A stretch of DNA of 64,000 nt from positions 708,501 through 772,500 of the forward strand of contig NC_009515.1 in NCBI RefSeq assembly GCF_000016525.1, given 5' to 3'. Positions 45,776 to 53,405 of the stretch are shown piece by piece. The position numbers and the translations under genes are program-made. The notes under the pieces were generated by a model that was given only the letters and a program-made list of their open reading frames with translations, did not search any database and was not told the DNA's origin. Positions within the stretch are counted from its first letter, which is position 1; each line of letters begins with the position of its first letter. The DNA comes from Methanobrevibacter smithii ATCC 35061. Its GTDB lineage: Archaea; Methanobacteriota; Methanobacteria; Methanobacteriales; Methanobacteriaceae.

Positions 45776-46667
45776 AACTTCCTCCATATTTTTCAATAAT
45801 GTCATTAACCATTATATCAATAGTATATTTAACATCAACATTATCAATAATTTTTGAATTATGTTTTATTGCCTGATCAATCATAAAAGACTGGGTTTTC
45901 CTGATTAAATGAAAATTACTCAAATAATTATCAAGTGAACGTTTAACCCATGGCTGTCTGCATCTTGAATAAAACCGGGATTTGTGTGTATCTTCATCCC
46001 TAACAATCAAGGTAAATAAAATCACATTGCTTTTACGGATAAGGTCCTCTTTTATGAATCCCGGTACTATATGAACTCCCTCAATAATGATACTTATTCC
46101 TTCTTTTAATGCTCTTTCAATAACAGCTTCCACACCTACATTCACAACATCCACATGACTAATAAAACCTTCAACAACAGGATCAGGACCTAAAAGCGGT
46201 GTTCTAATACTCTCATATGCATTAAAACTAGATTTATGAATAACAGGACTTAATTCTTTAGAAACTATTTTACGCATAACCTCACGTATCATATCTGTAC
46301 TGATTAAGTTTTTTAATCCTAAACGACTGGCCAATTCAAATGCCATAGATGAAGTTCCAACTCCTGAAGCTCCACCAATTAAAATAATAAGGGGCTCTTT
46401 TGATTTTCTAACATTTCTCCACTTGATATATTTCTCTGCAAGAACAGGGTCCACATAATTTTTCAAATAATTAGTTACAAAGATAGCCAAATCTTCAATA
46501 GAAATTTCAGAAATATTTTCTTCAAGAAGTTTATTTTCAATACATGAAGCTATTTCATAAGCTTCATCATGTCCCAAATCAGTGATGTGTAAAGAACGAG
46601 CCATTATACCTTTCGAAAAAGGTTCTTTGTACTCCTTTTTACCAACAGCACCCTTAATCATAATCAT
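45735..46667 (-). CDS. pgk2: 2-phosphoglycerate kinase with ATP-cone domain
   Basis: Makes 2,3-bisphosphoglycerate from 2-phosphoglycerate, the first step to cyclic 2,3-diphosphoglycerate, a potassium-salt solute and phosphate reserve of Methanobacteriales. About 310 aa. The N-terminal 90 residues form an ATP-cone (FSKGIMARSLHITDLGHDEA), typical for allosteric ATP/ADP control. The kinase part has P-loop IGGASGVGTSSMAFELA and IIEGVHIVPGF. Start codons GTG 46676, ATG 46667 and ATG 46661 are all possible. The GTGAT Shine-Dalgarno favours 46667. It is coupled to the downstream CBS protein, a possible nucleotide sensor. Confidence 0.88.
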   Translation of the reverse strand: MIMIKGAVGKKEYKEPFSKGIMARSLHITDLGHDEAYEIASCIENKLLEENISEISIEDLAIFVTNYLKNYVDPVLAEKYIKWRNVRKSKEPLIILIGGASGVGTSSMAFELASRLGLKNLISTDMIREVMRKIVSKELSPVIHKSSFNAYESIRTPLLGPDPVVEGFISHVDVVNVGVEAVIERALKEGISIIIEGVHIVPGFIKEDLIRKSNVILFTLIVRDEDTHKSRFYSRCRQPWVKRSLDNYLSNFHLIRKTQSFMIDQAIKHNSKIIDNVDVKYTIDIMVNDIIEKYGGSYDVRQESKGNNDN

Positions 46668-46790
46668 AATAATCACAAACTAATTATTTAATTTTAGAAA
46701 TATAAATAGATATCTTAAATTAATATTAAATAAAATTTGTGATTTGATTTTAGCCACTAAAAAAAATAATAAAAAAGATAAGTAAGATAT

Positions 46791-47480
46791 TTACTCATCT
46801 AAAGAGATTATATTAATTGTATAATCCGCACCTTCACCAACATCAATTAAAACTGCACCATTATCCTTAAGCATTCCAGGATTAGCTACATCTGTAGTAT
46901 TTCCAATTTTACTAATGGATTTTGCTTCATGAATATGACCGCAGATATTAATTTGAGGCTGGAACTCGTGAATAGATTTTAAAATTCCCTGACTGCCGAC
47001 GTGATCTCCGCTTTCAGTTAAATCGGCACCAGTATTATAAGGAGGAGCATGAGTAACCAATATTTTTACTTTAGGTACTTCATCATTAGCTACAAAATCA
47101 TAATTAGCTAATAATTCATAAACATCCCCATAGATTTTATTATCTTGAATCTCACCAGGAGTATCAAATGGTGTAGGATTGGAACCACCGTATCCGAATA
47201 AAACAACATTATCAAAAGATAAAATGTTATTGTGTAAACAGATTGCATCTGATTCTCTAATTGCATTGCATATTCCTGCAGGATCACAGTTACCTGGAAC
47301 AGCCATCACTTCACAGTCACAATCAAGTATTTTGCCAATAAATTCATCAACAAACTCCAATGGGCCAAAATTAGTAATATCTCCAGTGATAATGACAATA
47401 TCAATGTCATTATTATTAAGATATTTGTATAAATTCTCGTTGTCTTCTCCGTGAACGTCACTTATTGCTAAAATTTTCAT
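46791..47480 (-). CDS. Calcineurin-like metallophosphoesterase
   Basis: 229 aa from the ATG at 47480 (MKILAISDVHGEDNENLYKY); a GTG three codons earlier overlaps the GTGAT Shine-Dalgarno. Metal-binding motifs run in order: DVHGE, ITGDITNFG, VPGNCD, THAPPYNTG and CGHIHEAKS. These are the five phosphoesterase motifs. The substrate is unknown and the small archaeal members are often phosphodiesterases. It lies five bases from the stop of the 174-aa gene and forms an operon with it. Confidence 0.88.
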   Translation of the reverse strand: MKILAISDVHGEDNENLYKYLNNNDIDIVIITGDITNFGPLEFVDEFIGKILDCDCEVMAVPGNCDPAGICNAIRESDAICLHNNILSFDNVVLFGYGGSNPTPFDTPGEIQDNKIYGDVYELLANYDFVANDEVPKVKILVTHAPPYNTGADLTESGDHVGSQGILKSIHEFQPQINICGHIHEAKSISKIGNTTDVANPGMLKDNGAVLIDVGEGADYTINIISLDE

Positions 47481-47493
47481 AAATATCACTTAC

Positions 47494-48018
47494 TTATTCT
47501 AAAAAGAAAGATCCCATTTCTTTCAAACCTGTTTTAAGGTCTTCTTTATCTCCATGAAGATCGACAGTAACATCATCTTCAAATTCAATTATTAGACCAT
47601 TCCATTCAGCTATTTCTTGAACTCTTTCTTCAGCCAATGCTTTTTTCAATGTTATTCTCCCTGTTGTTAATCCCGGAGGAGTGTTAACAATGAATGTTGA
47701 ACGGGATTTAGGAAATTCAAAAACTTCTTTACCATGCATTGCATCTTTGAATAAACCTAACCATTTGTCAACATATTCTTCACCTTCTTGTGAAGCTAAT
47801 TCCAAGAGTGTTTCTTGAATACTGTTTAAAGACATTTCAGCTTTAGCTAAACTATTAATTAAATCAGGATGAGATGGGTCTTTTTTATATGAGCTTATTG
47901 AAGATCTGATTAAACCTAATTCCGGATTAATTCCTTTAGGAATATCATAACCTTTTTTATTTAAATCGGTTAAAAGATTAAAAACAATTAACCAATTTTG
48001 CTCAGAAGGTAAACTCAT
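47494..48018 (-). CDS. Archaeal conserved protein (possibly DUF2096)
   Basis: 174 aa soluble protein of unknown function. A helical N-terminal half (QNWLIVFNLLTDLNKKGYDI) precedes a beta-rich C-terminal part (STFIVNTPPGLTTGRITLKK, then LIIEFEDDVTVDLHGDKEDL). It resembles a family confined to methanogenic archaea, likely DUF2096. The start overlaps the stop of the 88-aa gene by 4 bases, so it is coupled with it and with the phosphoesterase. Confidence 0.72.
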   Translation of the reverse strand: MSLPSEQNWLIVFNLLTDLNKKGYDIPKGINPELGLIRSSISSYKKDPSHPDLINSLAKAEMSLNSIQETLLELASQEGEEYVDKWLGLFKDAMHGKEVFEFPKSRSTFIVNTPPGLTTGRITLKKALAEERVQEIAEWNGLIIEFEDDVTVDLHGDKEDLKTGLKEMGSFFLE

Positions 48019-48281
48019 AAATGTCCACCTATGATTTTTAAGGTTGTGTGATTAATTTTAGCATCAGCATCTTTTAATTCTTTTTCAATTTCTCTAATGT
48101 TATTATAAGAATCTAAAAATAATACATGGTGGCTATCAGTACCGGAAATACTTAATATAGCTAAATCATCACCATCTTTTACTTCTCTTTTTTCAATAGT
48201 TGCTTTGAATTGTACGTATGGTTCGTACTCTTCAGGAATATCTGGATATTTAAATATACCATCTAATGTTGCTACAAACAT
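48015..48281 (-). CDS. Archaeal conserved small protein (possibly DUF749)
   Basis: 88 aa, soluble, with no metal motifs. It begins MFVATLDGIFKYPDIPEEYE and ends KINHTTLKIIGGHL. The layout fits small euryarchaeal proteins of the DUF749 kind, but the assignment is from memory. First gene of a three-gene operon with the 174-aa protein and the phosphoesterase. The ATG follows AAGGTGAT. Confidence 0.7.
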   Translation of the reverse strand: MFVATLDGIFKYPDIPEEYEPYVQFKATIEKREVKDGDDLAILSISGTDSHHVLFLDSYNNIREIEKELKDADAKINHTTLKIIGGHL

Positions 48282-48549
48282 ATTATCACCTTAAATATAC
48301 TTAATTTAAATCATTGAATTTTAACAATCATATCTTTTATACTAATAATATATAAAGTTAATTACGAATTATTCGTAAAATATAAAACTAAAATTTAAAA
48401 TCGCAAATATGCAGGATAAAAAAATAATAAAATTAAAAAAAAATCTGTAAAAAATGAATGAAAAAATAATTTCATTCAATGATTAAAACCAAAGTGTGTT
48501 TTCAGTGCCTAAAAAAATGAAAAAATTGAAAGGAAATTAATCCTTACAA

Positions 48550-49446
48550 TTATTTAGCGTTTTCACCTAATGCTTTAGCTAAAGCAGGAGCTGCATCAAT
48601 AGCTTGTGCATCTAAAGTTAAATCATCAGCTGTTAATCCCATAGCTAATCCATATAATTGAGCTAAGTGGAAAACAGGTAATGCGTAGTCGGTTCCGTAT
48701 TTATCATTTACTTCAGTTTGACCTTGGTCAAATTGTAAGTGACAGAACGGACATACATTAACGATAGCATCTACACCAGCTTCAGTCATGTGTTCGAGTT
48801 TTTCTTTAGTGTAGCTTAAAGTTACATCTAAATCTCTGGATCTTAATCCTCCACCTGCACCACAGCACATCATTTTGTCTTCGTAAGGTACAGATTTAGC
48901 ACCAGTGATTTCTACTAAATCATCTAAGATAGATGGGTCTTCTGCTTGTTCTTCAATACCGATTTCAGCAGTTGGTTTTAAGAAGTGGCATCCGTAGTGA
49001 ACAGCAACATTTAAGTCTAAAGGTTTTTCAATGAGGGATGCTAATTTTTCGTATCCTACATCGTCTCTTAAGATTTGTGCAAAGTGTTTTACTTCAGTAG
49101 TTCCTTTGAATTCTTTACCAACTTCAGATAAAACTTCATTAATTTCTGCTTTTTTGTCTTCACTTTCTTTTAACATGTGATTACATTCAGTTAAAGAACC
49201 GAAACAACCATTACATTCAGTCATAATATCCATTCCCATATCTTCTGCAATGGATAAGTTACGAGCTGCAATGGAAGCCCATGTTTTTTCATCAAAAGAA
49301 CCAAATACACCAGGAGCAGGACAACAAGATGCTCCTTCCATGTCTTTTAATTCAATATCTAATGCGTCAAATAATTGTCTGGTTGCTTTTTCAATACCAG
49401 GGTAACGGTTGTTCATAATACAACCTAAGAAGTATGCAATTTCCAT
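48550..49446 (-). CDS. hdrB: CoB--CoM heterodisulfide reductase subunit B
   Basis: Carries the active site that reduces the CoM-S-S-CoB heterodisulfide, the last redox step of methanogenesis, within the soluble HdrABC-MvhADG electron-bifurcating complex. 298 aa. Two cysteine-rich CCG domains: GASCCPAPGVFGS then TECNGCFGSLTEC, and HYGCHFLKP then KMMCCGAGGGLRSRD with NVCPFCHLQFD. These bind the two non-cubane [4Fe-4S] clusters. It follows hdrC by 22 bases with an AGGAG Shine-Dalgarno. Confidence 0.97.
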   Translation of the reverse strand: MEIAYFLGCIMNNRYPGIEKATRQLFDALDIELKDMEGASCCPAPGVFGSFDEKTWASIAARNLSIAEDMGMDIMTECNGCFGSLTECNHMLKESEDKKAEINEVLSEVGKEFKGTTEVKHFAQILRDDVGYEKLASLIEKPLDLNVAVHYGCHFLKPTAEIGIEEQAEDPSILDDLVEITGAKSVPYEDKMMCCGAGGGLRSRDLDVTLSYTKEKLEHMTEAGVDAIVNVCPFCHLQFDQGQTEVNDKYGTDYALPVFHLAQLYGLAMGLTADDLTLDAQAIDAAPALAKALGENAK

Positions 49447-49468
49447 ATTAATACTCTCCTCAATTAAA

Positions 49469-50494
49469 TTATTCTTTTAAATCTCCGGTTGCTTTATCAT
49501 AACCAATTAATTCATCAAAAGCAGTGATTTCACATATTTTTTGTACTTCTTCTAAAGCTTCTGGGAATGAATGAGTGGTTGCAGGTAATTCTGAAAGACC
49601 GATTTTGGATCTTAAAGCTTTAGTTGCATCATTAATAGGTACTCCGTGACCGGTTTTAATTACAAATAAACCAGTTTTTTTGTGAGCAAGAGCCATGTAA
49701 CCAGCATGAGCAGCAACGTTACGTGCTTTTTTAATGATTTCAACGATTTTAACACTTCTAGGACATCTTTCTTGACAGGTGTAACAAGTAGTACACATCC
49801 ATAAAGCATCATCGGAAATTACTTCTTCTTTTAAACCAAGTAAACATTTCCTTACTATTTGTCTTACTTTATAAGGAGTTCTTCTTCCAGAAGGACAACT
49901 TCCACCACAGGTACCACATTGGAAACAATGTTTAACTGTTTCGATTCCAGCATCAATGAATTCTGCTGTAAATTCTTTATCACGATTTGCATCGGTTAAT
50001 AATTCTTTATCAGTCAATAAAGTCATATTATCTCTCTTTTTATCATTATCTTTTGAAACTTCGTTTTCAACTTTTTCGTCGTTAACTACTTCTTCAGACT
50101 CATCAATTGACTCGTCTTCAGTTTCAGTGGTGTTATTTTCATCTTCAGAAACTTCATCATCCTCATTTGAATCATCAGTTAAAATATCTAGTTCGTCAAG
50201 AACTTCAGTTTTTTCCTCTGCATCATCAATTTCCGGAGCAATTTCTTCGTTTTCTTCAACATCACTAGTTTCAGAAGTCTTAACGTCTTTTTTAAAAGTC
50301 ATATCCTCAGTGTCATCTGAACTAATTTTAATCTTAACCATAGGTTCAGTAGTTTTAGTTCCTGAAACAATACTTTCATCAAGATTGTTGGAAGATGTAA
50401 CTTTGGTATCTTCAGATTTTAAATCATCAATACCTTTTTCTTCATTATCTTTACCTCTTTTAAATAAAGATTTTAGATTATCAATAATAGACAT
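49469..50494 (-). CDS. hdrC: CoB--CoM heterodisulfide reductase subunit C with long acidic N-terminal extension
   Basis: Passes electrons from HdrA to HdrB through two [4Fe-4S] clusters. The last 185 residues, from MTLLTDKELLTDANRDKEF, match normal HdrC in length and motifs: CFQCGTCGGSCPSG and CTTCYTCQERCPRS. The frame continues 156 residues upstream as an Asp/Glu-rich low-complexity region after a short basic start (MSIIDNLKSLFKRGKD). The ATG at 50494 has a clear GAGGTG Shine-Dalgarno eight bases upstream. The internal ATG at 50026 has only a weak one. Extended protein, alternative starts and dual products are all possible. Confidence 0.93.
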   Translation of the reverse strand: MSIIDNLKSLFKRGKDNEEKGIDDLKSEDTKVTSSNNLDESIVSGTKTTEPMVKIKISSDDTEDMTFKKDVKTSETSDVEENEEIAPEIDDAEEKTEVLDELDILTDDSNEDDEVSEDENNTTETEDESIDESEEVVNDEKVENEVSKDNDKKRDNMTLLTDKELLTDANRDKEFTAEFIDAGIETVKHCFQCGTCGGSCPSGRRTPYKVRQIVRKCLLGLKEEVISDDALWMCTTCYTCQERCPRSVKIVEIIKKARNVAAHAGYMALAHKKTGLFVIKTGHGVPINDATKALRSKIGLSELPATTHSFPEALEEVQKICEITAFDELIGYDKATGDLKE

Positions 50495-50519
50495 TGAAAA
50501 CACACCTCGGATAATCATC

Positions 50520-50531
50520 GGAATATATTCC
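50520..50531. promoter_or_regulatory. 12-bp palindrome in the hdrC leader
   Basis: GGAATATATTCC, a perfect palindrome 25 bases upstream of the hdrC start codon, between the start codon and the TATA box. It resembles the nitrogen-regulator NrpR operator (GGAA-N6-TTCC), but with a 4-base centre instead of 6, so NrpR control is doubtful. Confidence 0.35.
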
Positions 50532-50561
50532 TCAAATCCATACTAATATTCTGTCAAAAAA

Positions 50562-50573
50562 CCATATATAAAG
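50562..50573 (-). promoter_or_regulatory. TATA box of the hdrCB operon
   Basis: CTTTATATATGG on the minus strand, a strong archaeal TATA element. Transcription would start near 50540, giving a leader of about 45 bases before the ATG at 50494. This supports initiation at the extended hdrC start. Confidence 0.6.
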
Positions 50574-50591
50574 GTTACTAAATTTTTCAAA

Positions 50592-50614
50592 AGTGTAAGC
50601 TAAAAGATTACACT
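50592..50614. promoter_or_regulatory. Inverted repeat between divergent hdrC and TGT-like promoters
   Basis: AGTGTAA and TTACACT, perfect 7-bp arms 9 bases apart, about 20 bases upstream of the hdrC TATA box and 69 bases before the divergent TGT-like gene. A candidate operator for either gene. No matching regulator is known here. Confidence 0.35.
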
Positions 50615-50682
50615 ACCAGTTATATTTTGGATAACCTTAAAATAGAAAGTAAAACCAATATAATGTTAAGAAAATAAATGGA

Positions 50683-51435
50683 ATGTTTAAATTGATTGAA
50701 AAATTTGAAATAAAATCACATGATGGACCTGGAAGAGTTGGAAAAATAAACGATGCAGCTACCCCCAAATTATTTTTTAAAAATGATATTAAAATAGCAC
50801 CTTCTGAAGGGTCTGCATATAATATTGACCGTGAAATTGCCCAATTCAATGTTAAAGAAACTTTAAAACTAGCTAAAGAAAATGTAGATAAATGCAATGT
50901 AGCTGTAATTCAAGGTTCAAAATATATTGATTTAAGAATTGATTGTCTAAAACAGTTAGAAGAAATAGGTTATAACGGATTTATAATAGCTAACAGTGAT
51001 GAATTATTATTACATCCGAAAGATCTAAGCAATATGATTGTTAATTTAAGAAAAAATATGCACCCGACCAGCTATTTAATATTTTCATTTGCTGAACCAT
51101 CATTTATGCCTCTTTTAGCTTACATAGGTGTTGATGGATTTTTAGCGGATTCCAGCAATTATTATAGTTATTTAAATGTTCTGTTAACTCCAACTAAAAC
51201 ATATGACCTGGAAACTTACCCCATTTATGAAAACATAACAAGAGAAGAACTTGAAGAAAAAAATATTGAAGCTCTTAATTTTGTAATTAAAGAAATCCAA
51301 ACTCATATGAAAAACAGTTCATTGAGAAATTTAGTTGAAGAAAGGTCACTTACCAGTCCTCAAAATGTTTCTGCTTTAAAAATATTAGATAAACAACATA
51401 AAGATTATCTTTTAGAATACAGTCAATTATTTTAA
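50683..51435 (+). CDS. tRNA-guanine transglycosylase/archaeosine synthase-like protein
   Basis: 250 aa. The start FEIKSHDGPGRVGKINDAAT resembles the opening of archaeosine synthase ArcS and TGT-like proteins. The C-terminal part has NSSLRNLVEERSLTSPQNVS and ALKILDKQHKDYLLEYSQLF, also TGT/ArcS-like. It is far shorter than full ArcS (over 500 aa) and no PUA domain or catalytic Asp motif is clear. It may be a split ArcS subunit or a partner protein in archaeosine (G+ at tRNA position 15) synthesis. Function inferred only. Confidence 0.6.
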   Translation: MFKLIEKFEIKSHDGPGRVGKINDAATPKLFFKNDIKIAPSEGSAYNIDREIAQFNVKETLKLAKENVDKCNVAVIQGSKYIDLRIDCLKQLEEIGYNGFIIANSDELLLHPKDLSNMIVNLRKNMHPTSYLIFSFAEPSFMPLLAYIGVDGFLADSSNYYSYLNVLLTPTKTYDLETYPIYENITREELEEKNIEALNFVIKEIQTHMKNSSLRNLVEERSLTSPQNVSALKILDKQHKDYLLEYSQLF

Positions 51436-51852
51436 TACTAAAGTATTAATCATATCTTTAAATTCTGTAACTGGTTCCAAAGAAGCTTCAACAGTTCTCA
51501 ATTCAAAGATATAAATATTTCCATTTTCTATAAACACATAATTGTGAATGTCAAAGTTGATATCTGGAGTATCCATATTTGCATGTGTTTTAATAGCATG
51601 TTTTCCGGCGATTTCAACAAAATCGGATTCTAAAATAACACCACCATCATCACTGATAGCATCCTCCATAAATAACTTATAATCTTCAATATTTGTTCTT
51701 GTTGGAAACATTACAACATTAAGTAAATTTTCTTCCCCTTTAGACAATGTAGCTACACAATCAGGATTATTATAAGTGTCTGCTTTTTCTTTTTCCCAGG
51801 TTACAGGATATTTGAATGTTAAATTAGAAGTATTGACGTTTCTAAATTCCAT
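51427..51852 (-). CDS. PsbP-like small protein
   Basis: 141 aa soluble protein. The pattern NLTFKYPVTWEKEKADTYNN at the start and HAIKTHANMD and YIFELRTVEA later fit the Mog1/PsbP-like fold common in Methanobacteriales as short proteins of unknown role. No signal peptide or cysteine cluster. Three bases after the coiled-coil gene and convergent with the TGT-like gene (9-base overlap). Confidence 0.7.
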   Translation of the reverse strand: MEFRNVNTSNLTFKYPVTWEKEKADTYNNPDCVATLSKGEENLLNVVMFPTRTNIEDYKLFMEDAISDDGGVILESDFVEIAGKHAIKTHANMDTPDINFDIHNYVFIENGNIYIFELRTVEASLEPVTEFKDMINTLVLK

Positions 51853-51855
51853 AAT

Positions 51856-52779
51856 CTAATCTCCCTTTTTGTGTTTAACATCAATAGGTGCTGTTTCATA
51901 TTCATCATCATCTAATGTGTCAATATATTTGGAAAATGGTTCAGGAAGTTTAGGCATTACTTCCTTTAAAATTTCAGACGCATCAAGTTCTAATGCCTGA
52001 CCTGACAAAAACTGTTCGACACTGAAATCAAACTCAAAAGGTTTAAGCAAATCCTCAGTAGGTACTTTTAAATTAATCTTGTTTTTATTTAATAGCATTT
52101 TAATCATGCTTGTCTCACGAATTTGTTCATTCATGTCATCAATAGTACTATTTATCTCAAATGCTATAGCTTTATTCTTCTCATTTACATCATGTTTAGC
52201 TTTAGATATGGATTTTTCTAAATCTTCAACTAACTGAGCATTTCTCTTATTAATATTGTCTCTTGCTTCATCAATGACAACATTAATTGCATTAAGAATA
52301 GACTTGTTTAATTCCACATTGTAAGCTAAAATCATCTTATTTTTATAATCAAGCTCTTTAAAAATAGCTACTCTTTCTTCATCTACTTTATTAAGTTTTT
52401 TATTAAGTTCCTGAATTTCATCCTTAGCTTTAATCAGTTCATCCTTATCATTAATCTGTTCTTTTAAATCGTCCACATTATCAAAAAATGAATTTTTAAG
52501 TATATTTATCTGATTATTTAAATCGGCAATCTGATTGTCTTTTTTATTAATAATTTCTTCATACTCGTTTAATTTATCCTGAGAAAACTGATTGCCAACC
52601 AATTCCTCATATTCTTCACTTGAAAGAACACGAACAAGATCATTATCTTCAAAAGGGTCTTCTTTTTTGAGACTAACCTGTTTTTGTTTTGATTCCTTTT
52701 CAATAGCATTACCGTCTTTGTCTTTGCTAGTGTACTTTTTAGTATAGACTCTGACAGTTCTATAATCATCATTTTCCAT
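51856..52779 (-). CDS. Coiled-coil protein of unknown function
   Basis: 307 aa from the ATG at 52779, which follows an AGGTG Shine-Dalgarno (the open frame runs three codons further). The first 60 residues are charged (VRVYTKKYTSKDKDGNAIEK). Long heptad-rich helices fill about residues 65-225 (EIINKKDNQIADLNNQINIL, ELNKKLNKVDEERVAIFKEL). The last 80 are acidic and non-helical. No membrane segment. It could be a scaffold or structural protein. Forms an operon with the PsbP-like gene. Confidence 0.7.
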   Translation of the reverse strand: MENDDYRTVRVYTKKYTSKDKDGNAIEKESKQKQVSLKKEDPFEDNDLVRVLSSEEYEELVGNQFSQDKLNEYEEIINKKDNQIADLNNQINILKNSFFDNVDDLKEQINDKDELIKAKDEIQELNKKLNKVDEERVAIFKELDYKNKMILAYNVELNKSILNAINVVIDEARDNINKRNAQLVEDLEKSISKAKHDVNEKNKAIAFEINSTIDDMNEQIRETSMIKMLLNKNKINLKVPTEDLLKPFEFDFSVEQFLSGQALELDASEILKEVMPKLPEPFSKYIDTLDDDEYETAPIDVKHKKGD

Positions 52780-52860
52780 TTTGAACACCTATTAATAATA
52801 AATACAACTTATTAATTTAAATAGTTTATCCAAAAAAGTAAGAAATTAATTAAAATCCAT

Positions 52861-52941
52861 TTAAGCAGTTACAATTTTGTTTCCAATTTGCAAATCATTT
52901 AACTTACTACCATATATTTTAGCCACAGCCAAACGGATCAA
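52861..52941 (-). pseudogene. Possible gene remnant between the coiled-coil and RHH genes
   Basis: A short open stretch (about 26 codons, ending at the TAA at 52861-52863) reads LAVAKIYGSKLNDLQIGNKI. It has protein-like composition unlike the flanking A/T tracts and is in the same frame as the RHH gene upstream, separated from it by a stop codon and a T-rich tract. It could be the eroded end of a former gene, or chance. Confidence 0.2.
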
Positions 52942-52965
52942 AAAAAAAAATAAAAAAATAAAAAT

Positions 52966-53121
52966 TTAAAGACTTTCATTTTCAATCCACAGCTCCATTG
53001 CTTCTTCAACAGCTTTAGAATACCACCCCGTTTCAAAAAGCATCTTGGAAGAAGCCAGTTTACGAAAATGCAAGTCCAAATCATTATTGATAGTAATGGT
53101 TACACGTTTGTTTTTTGTCAT
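52966..53121 (-). CDS. Small ribbon-helix-helix (CopG-like) protein
   Basis: 51 aa: starts MTKNKRVTITINNDLDLHF and ends MELWIENESL. The beta strand KRVTITINN followed by two helices (DLHFRKLASSKMLF and SKAVEEAMELWIE) is the RHH DNA-binding pattern of small dimeric repressors, often antitoxin or plasmid-type regulators. No toxin gene is adjacent. A near-palindromic A/T-rich element lies directly upstream, so self-repression is plausible. Too short for most gene finders. Confidence 0.7.
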   Translation of the reverse strand: MTKNKRVTITINNDLDLHFRKLASSKMLFETGWYSKAVEEAMELWIENESL

Positions 53122-53122
53122 G

Positions 53123-53147
53123 TATAATAGTACTGTAACTTATTATA
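53123..53147. promoter_or_regulatory. Palindromic element upstream of the RHH gene
   Basis: TATAATA and TATTATA, 7-bp arms 11 bases apart, immediately upstream of the RHH start codon. They overlap where a promoter or the 5' end would lie. RHH repressors commonly bind such repeats to control their own gene. Confidence 0.35.
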
Positions 53148-53354
53148 CATAAATTAGTAAGTGTTTTTTCACATAAATTCACTAAACAAAAAACAAAAAT
53201 TACATCACTTTCCTAAAAAAACAAATAAAAACATTTATATGTGATGAAAATAAAGTATAATACGATGTGAAGTAAAATTCATGTCAGACAATGAACATCA
53301 GTCAACCATTTTATAATCTCCAAAAATATATTAGGATATGTTTCATTGAATTTA

Positions 53355-53389
53355 AGAAGTAGAAAATCCAAAAAACACGTTCTACTTCT
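53355..53389. terminator. Hairpin downstream of dphB
   Basis: 10-bp perfect inverted repeat (AGAAGTAGAA and its complement) with a 15-base loop, 17 bases past the dphB stop codon. The minus-strand RNA has T-rich tracts on both sides of the loop. It probably ends or stabilises the dphB transcript. Confidence 0.5.
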
Positions 53390-53405
53390 CTCCCCTTATT
53401 TTAAT

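Noticed and set aside
50520-50531. NrpR nitrogen-repressor operator before hdrC
   Set aside because: NrpR sites are GGAA-N6-TTCC. Here the spacing is 4, and hdr genes are not nitrogen-regulated. No proper NrpR site was found before nifB either.
49956-50546. 196-aa Ser-rich open frame on the plus strand opposite hdrC
   Set aside because: It is the complement of the acidic low-complexity part of hdrC (GAA/GAT codons read as TTC/ATC and TCT/TCA), with no Shine-Dalgarno and no protein-like motifs.
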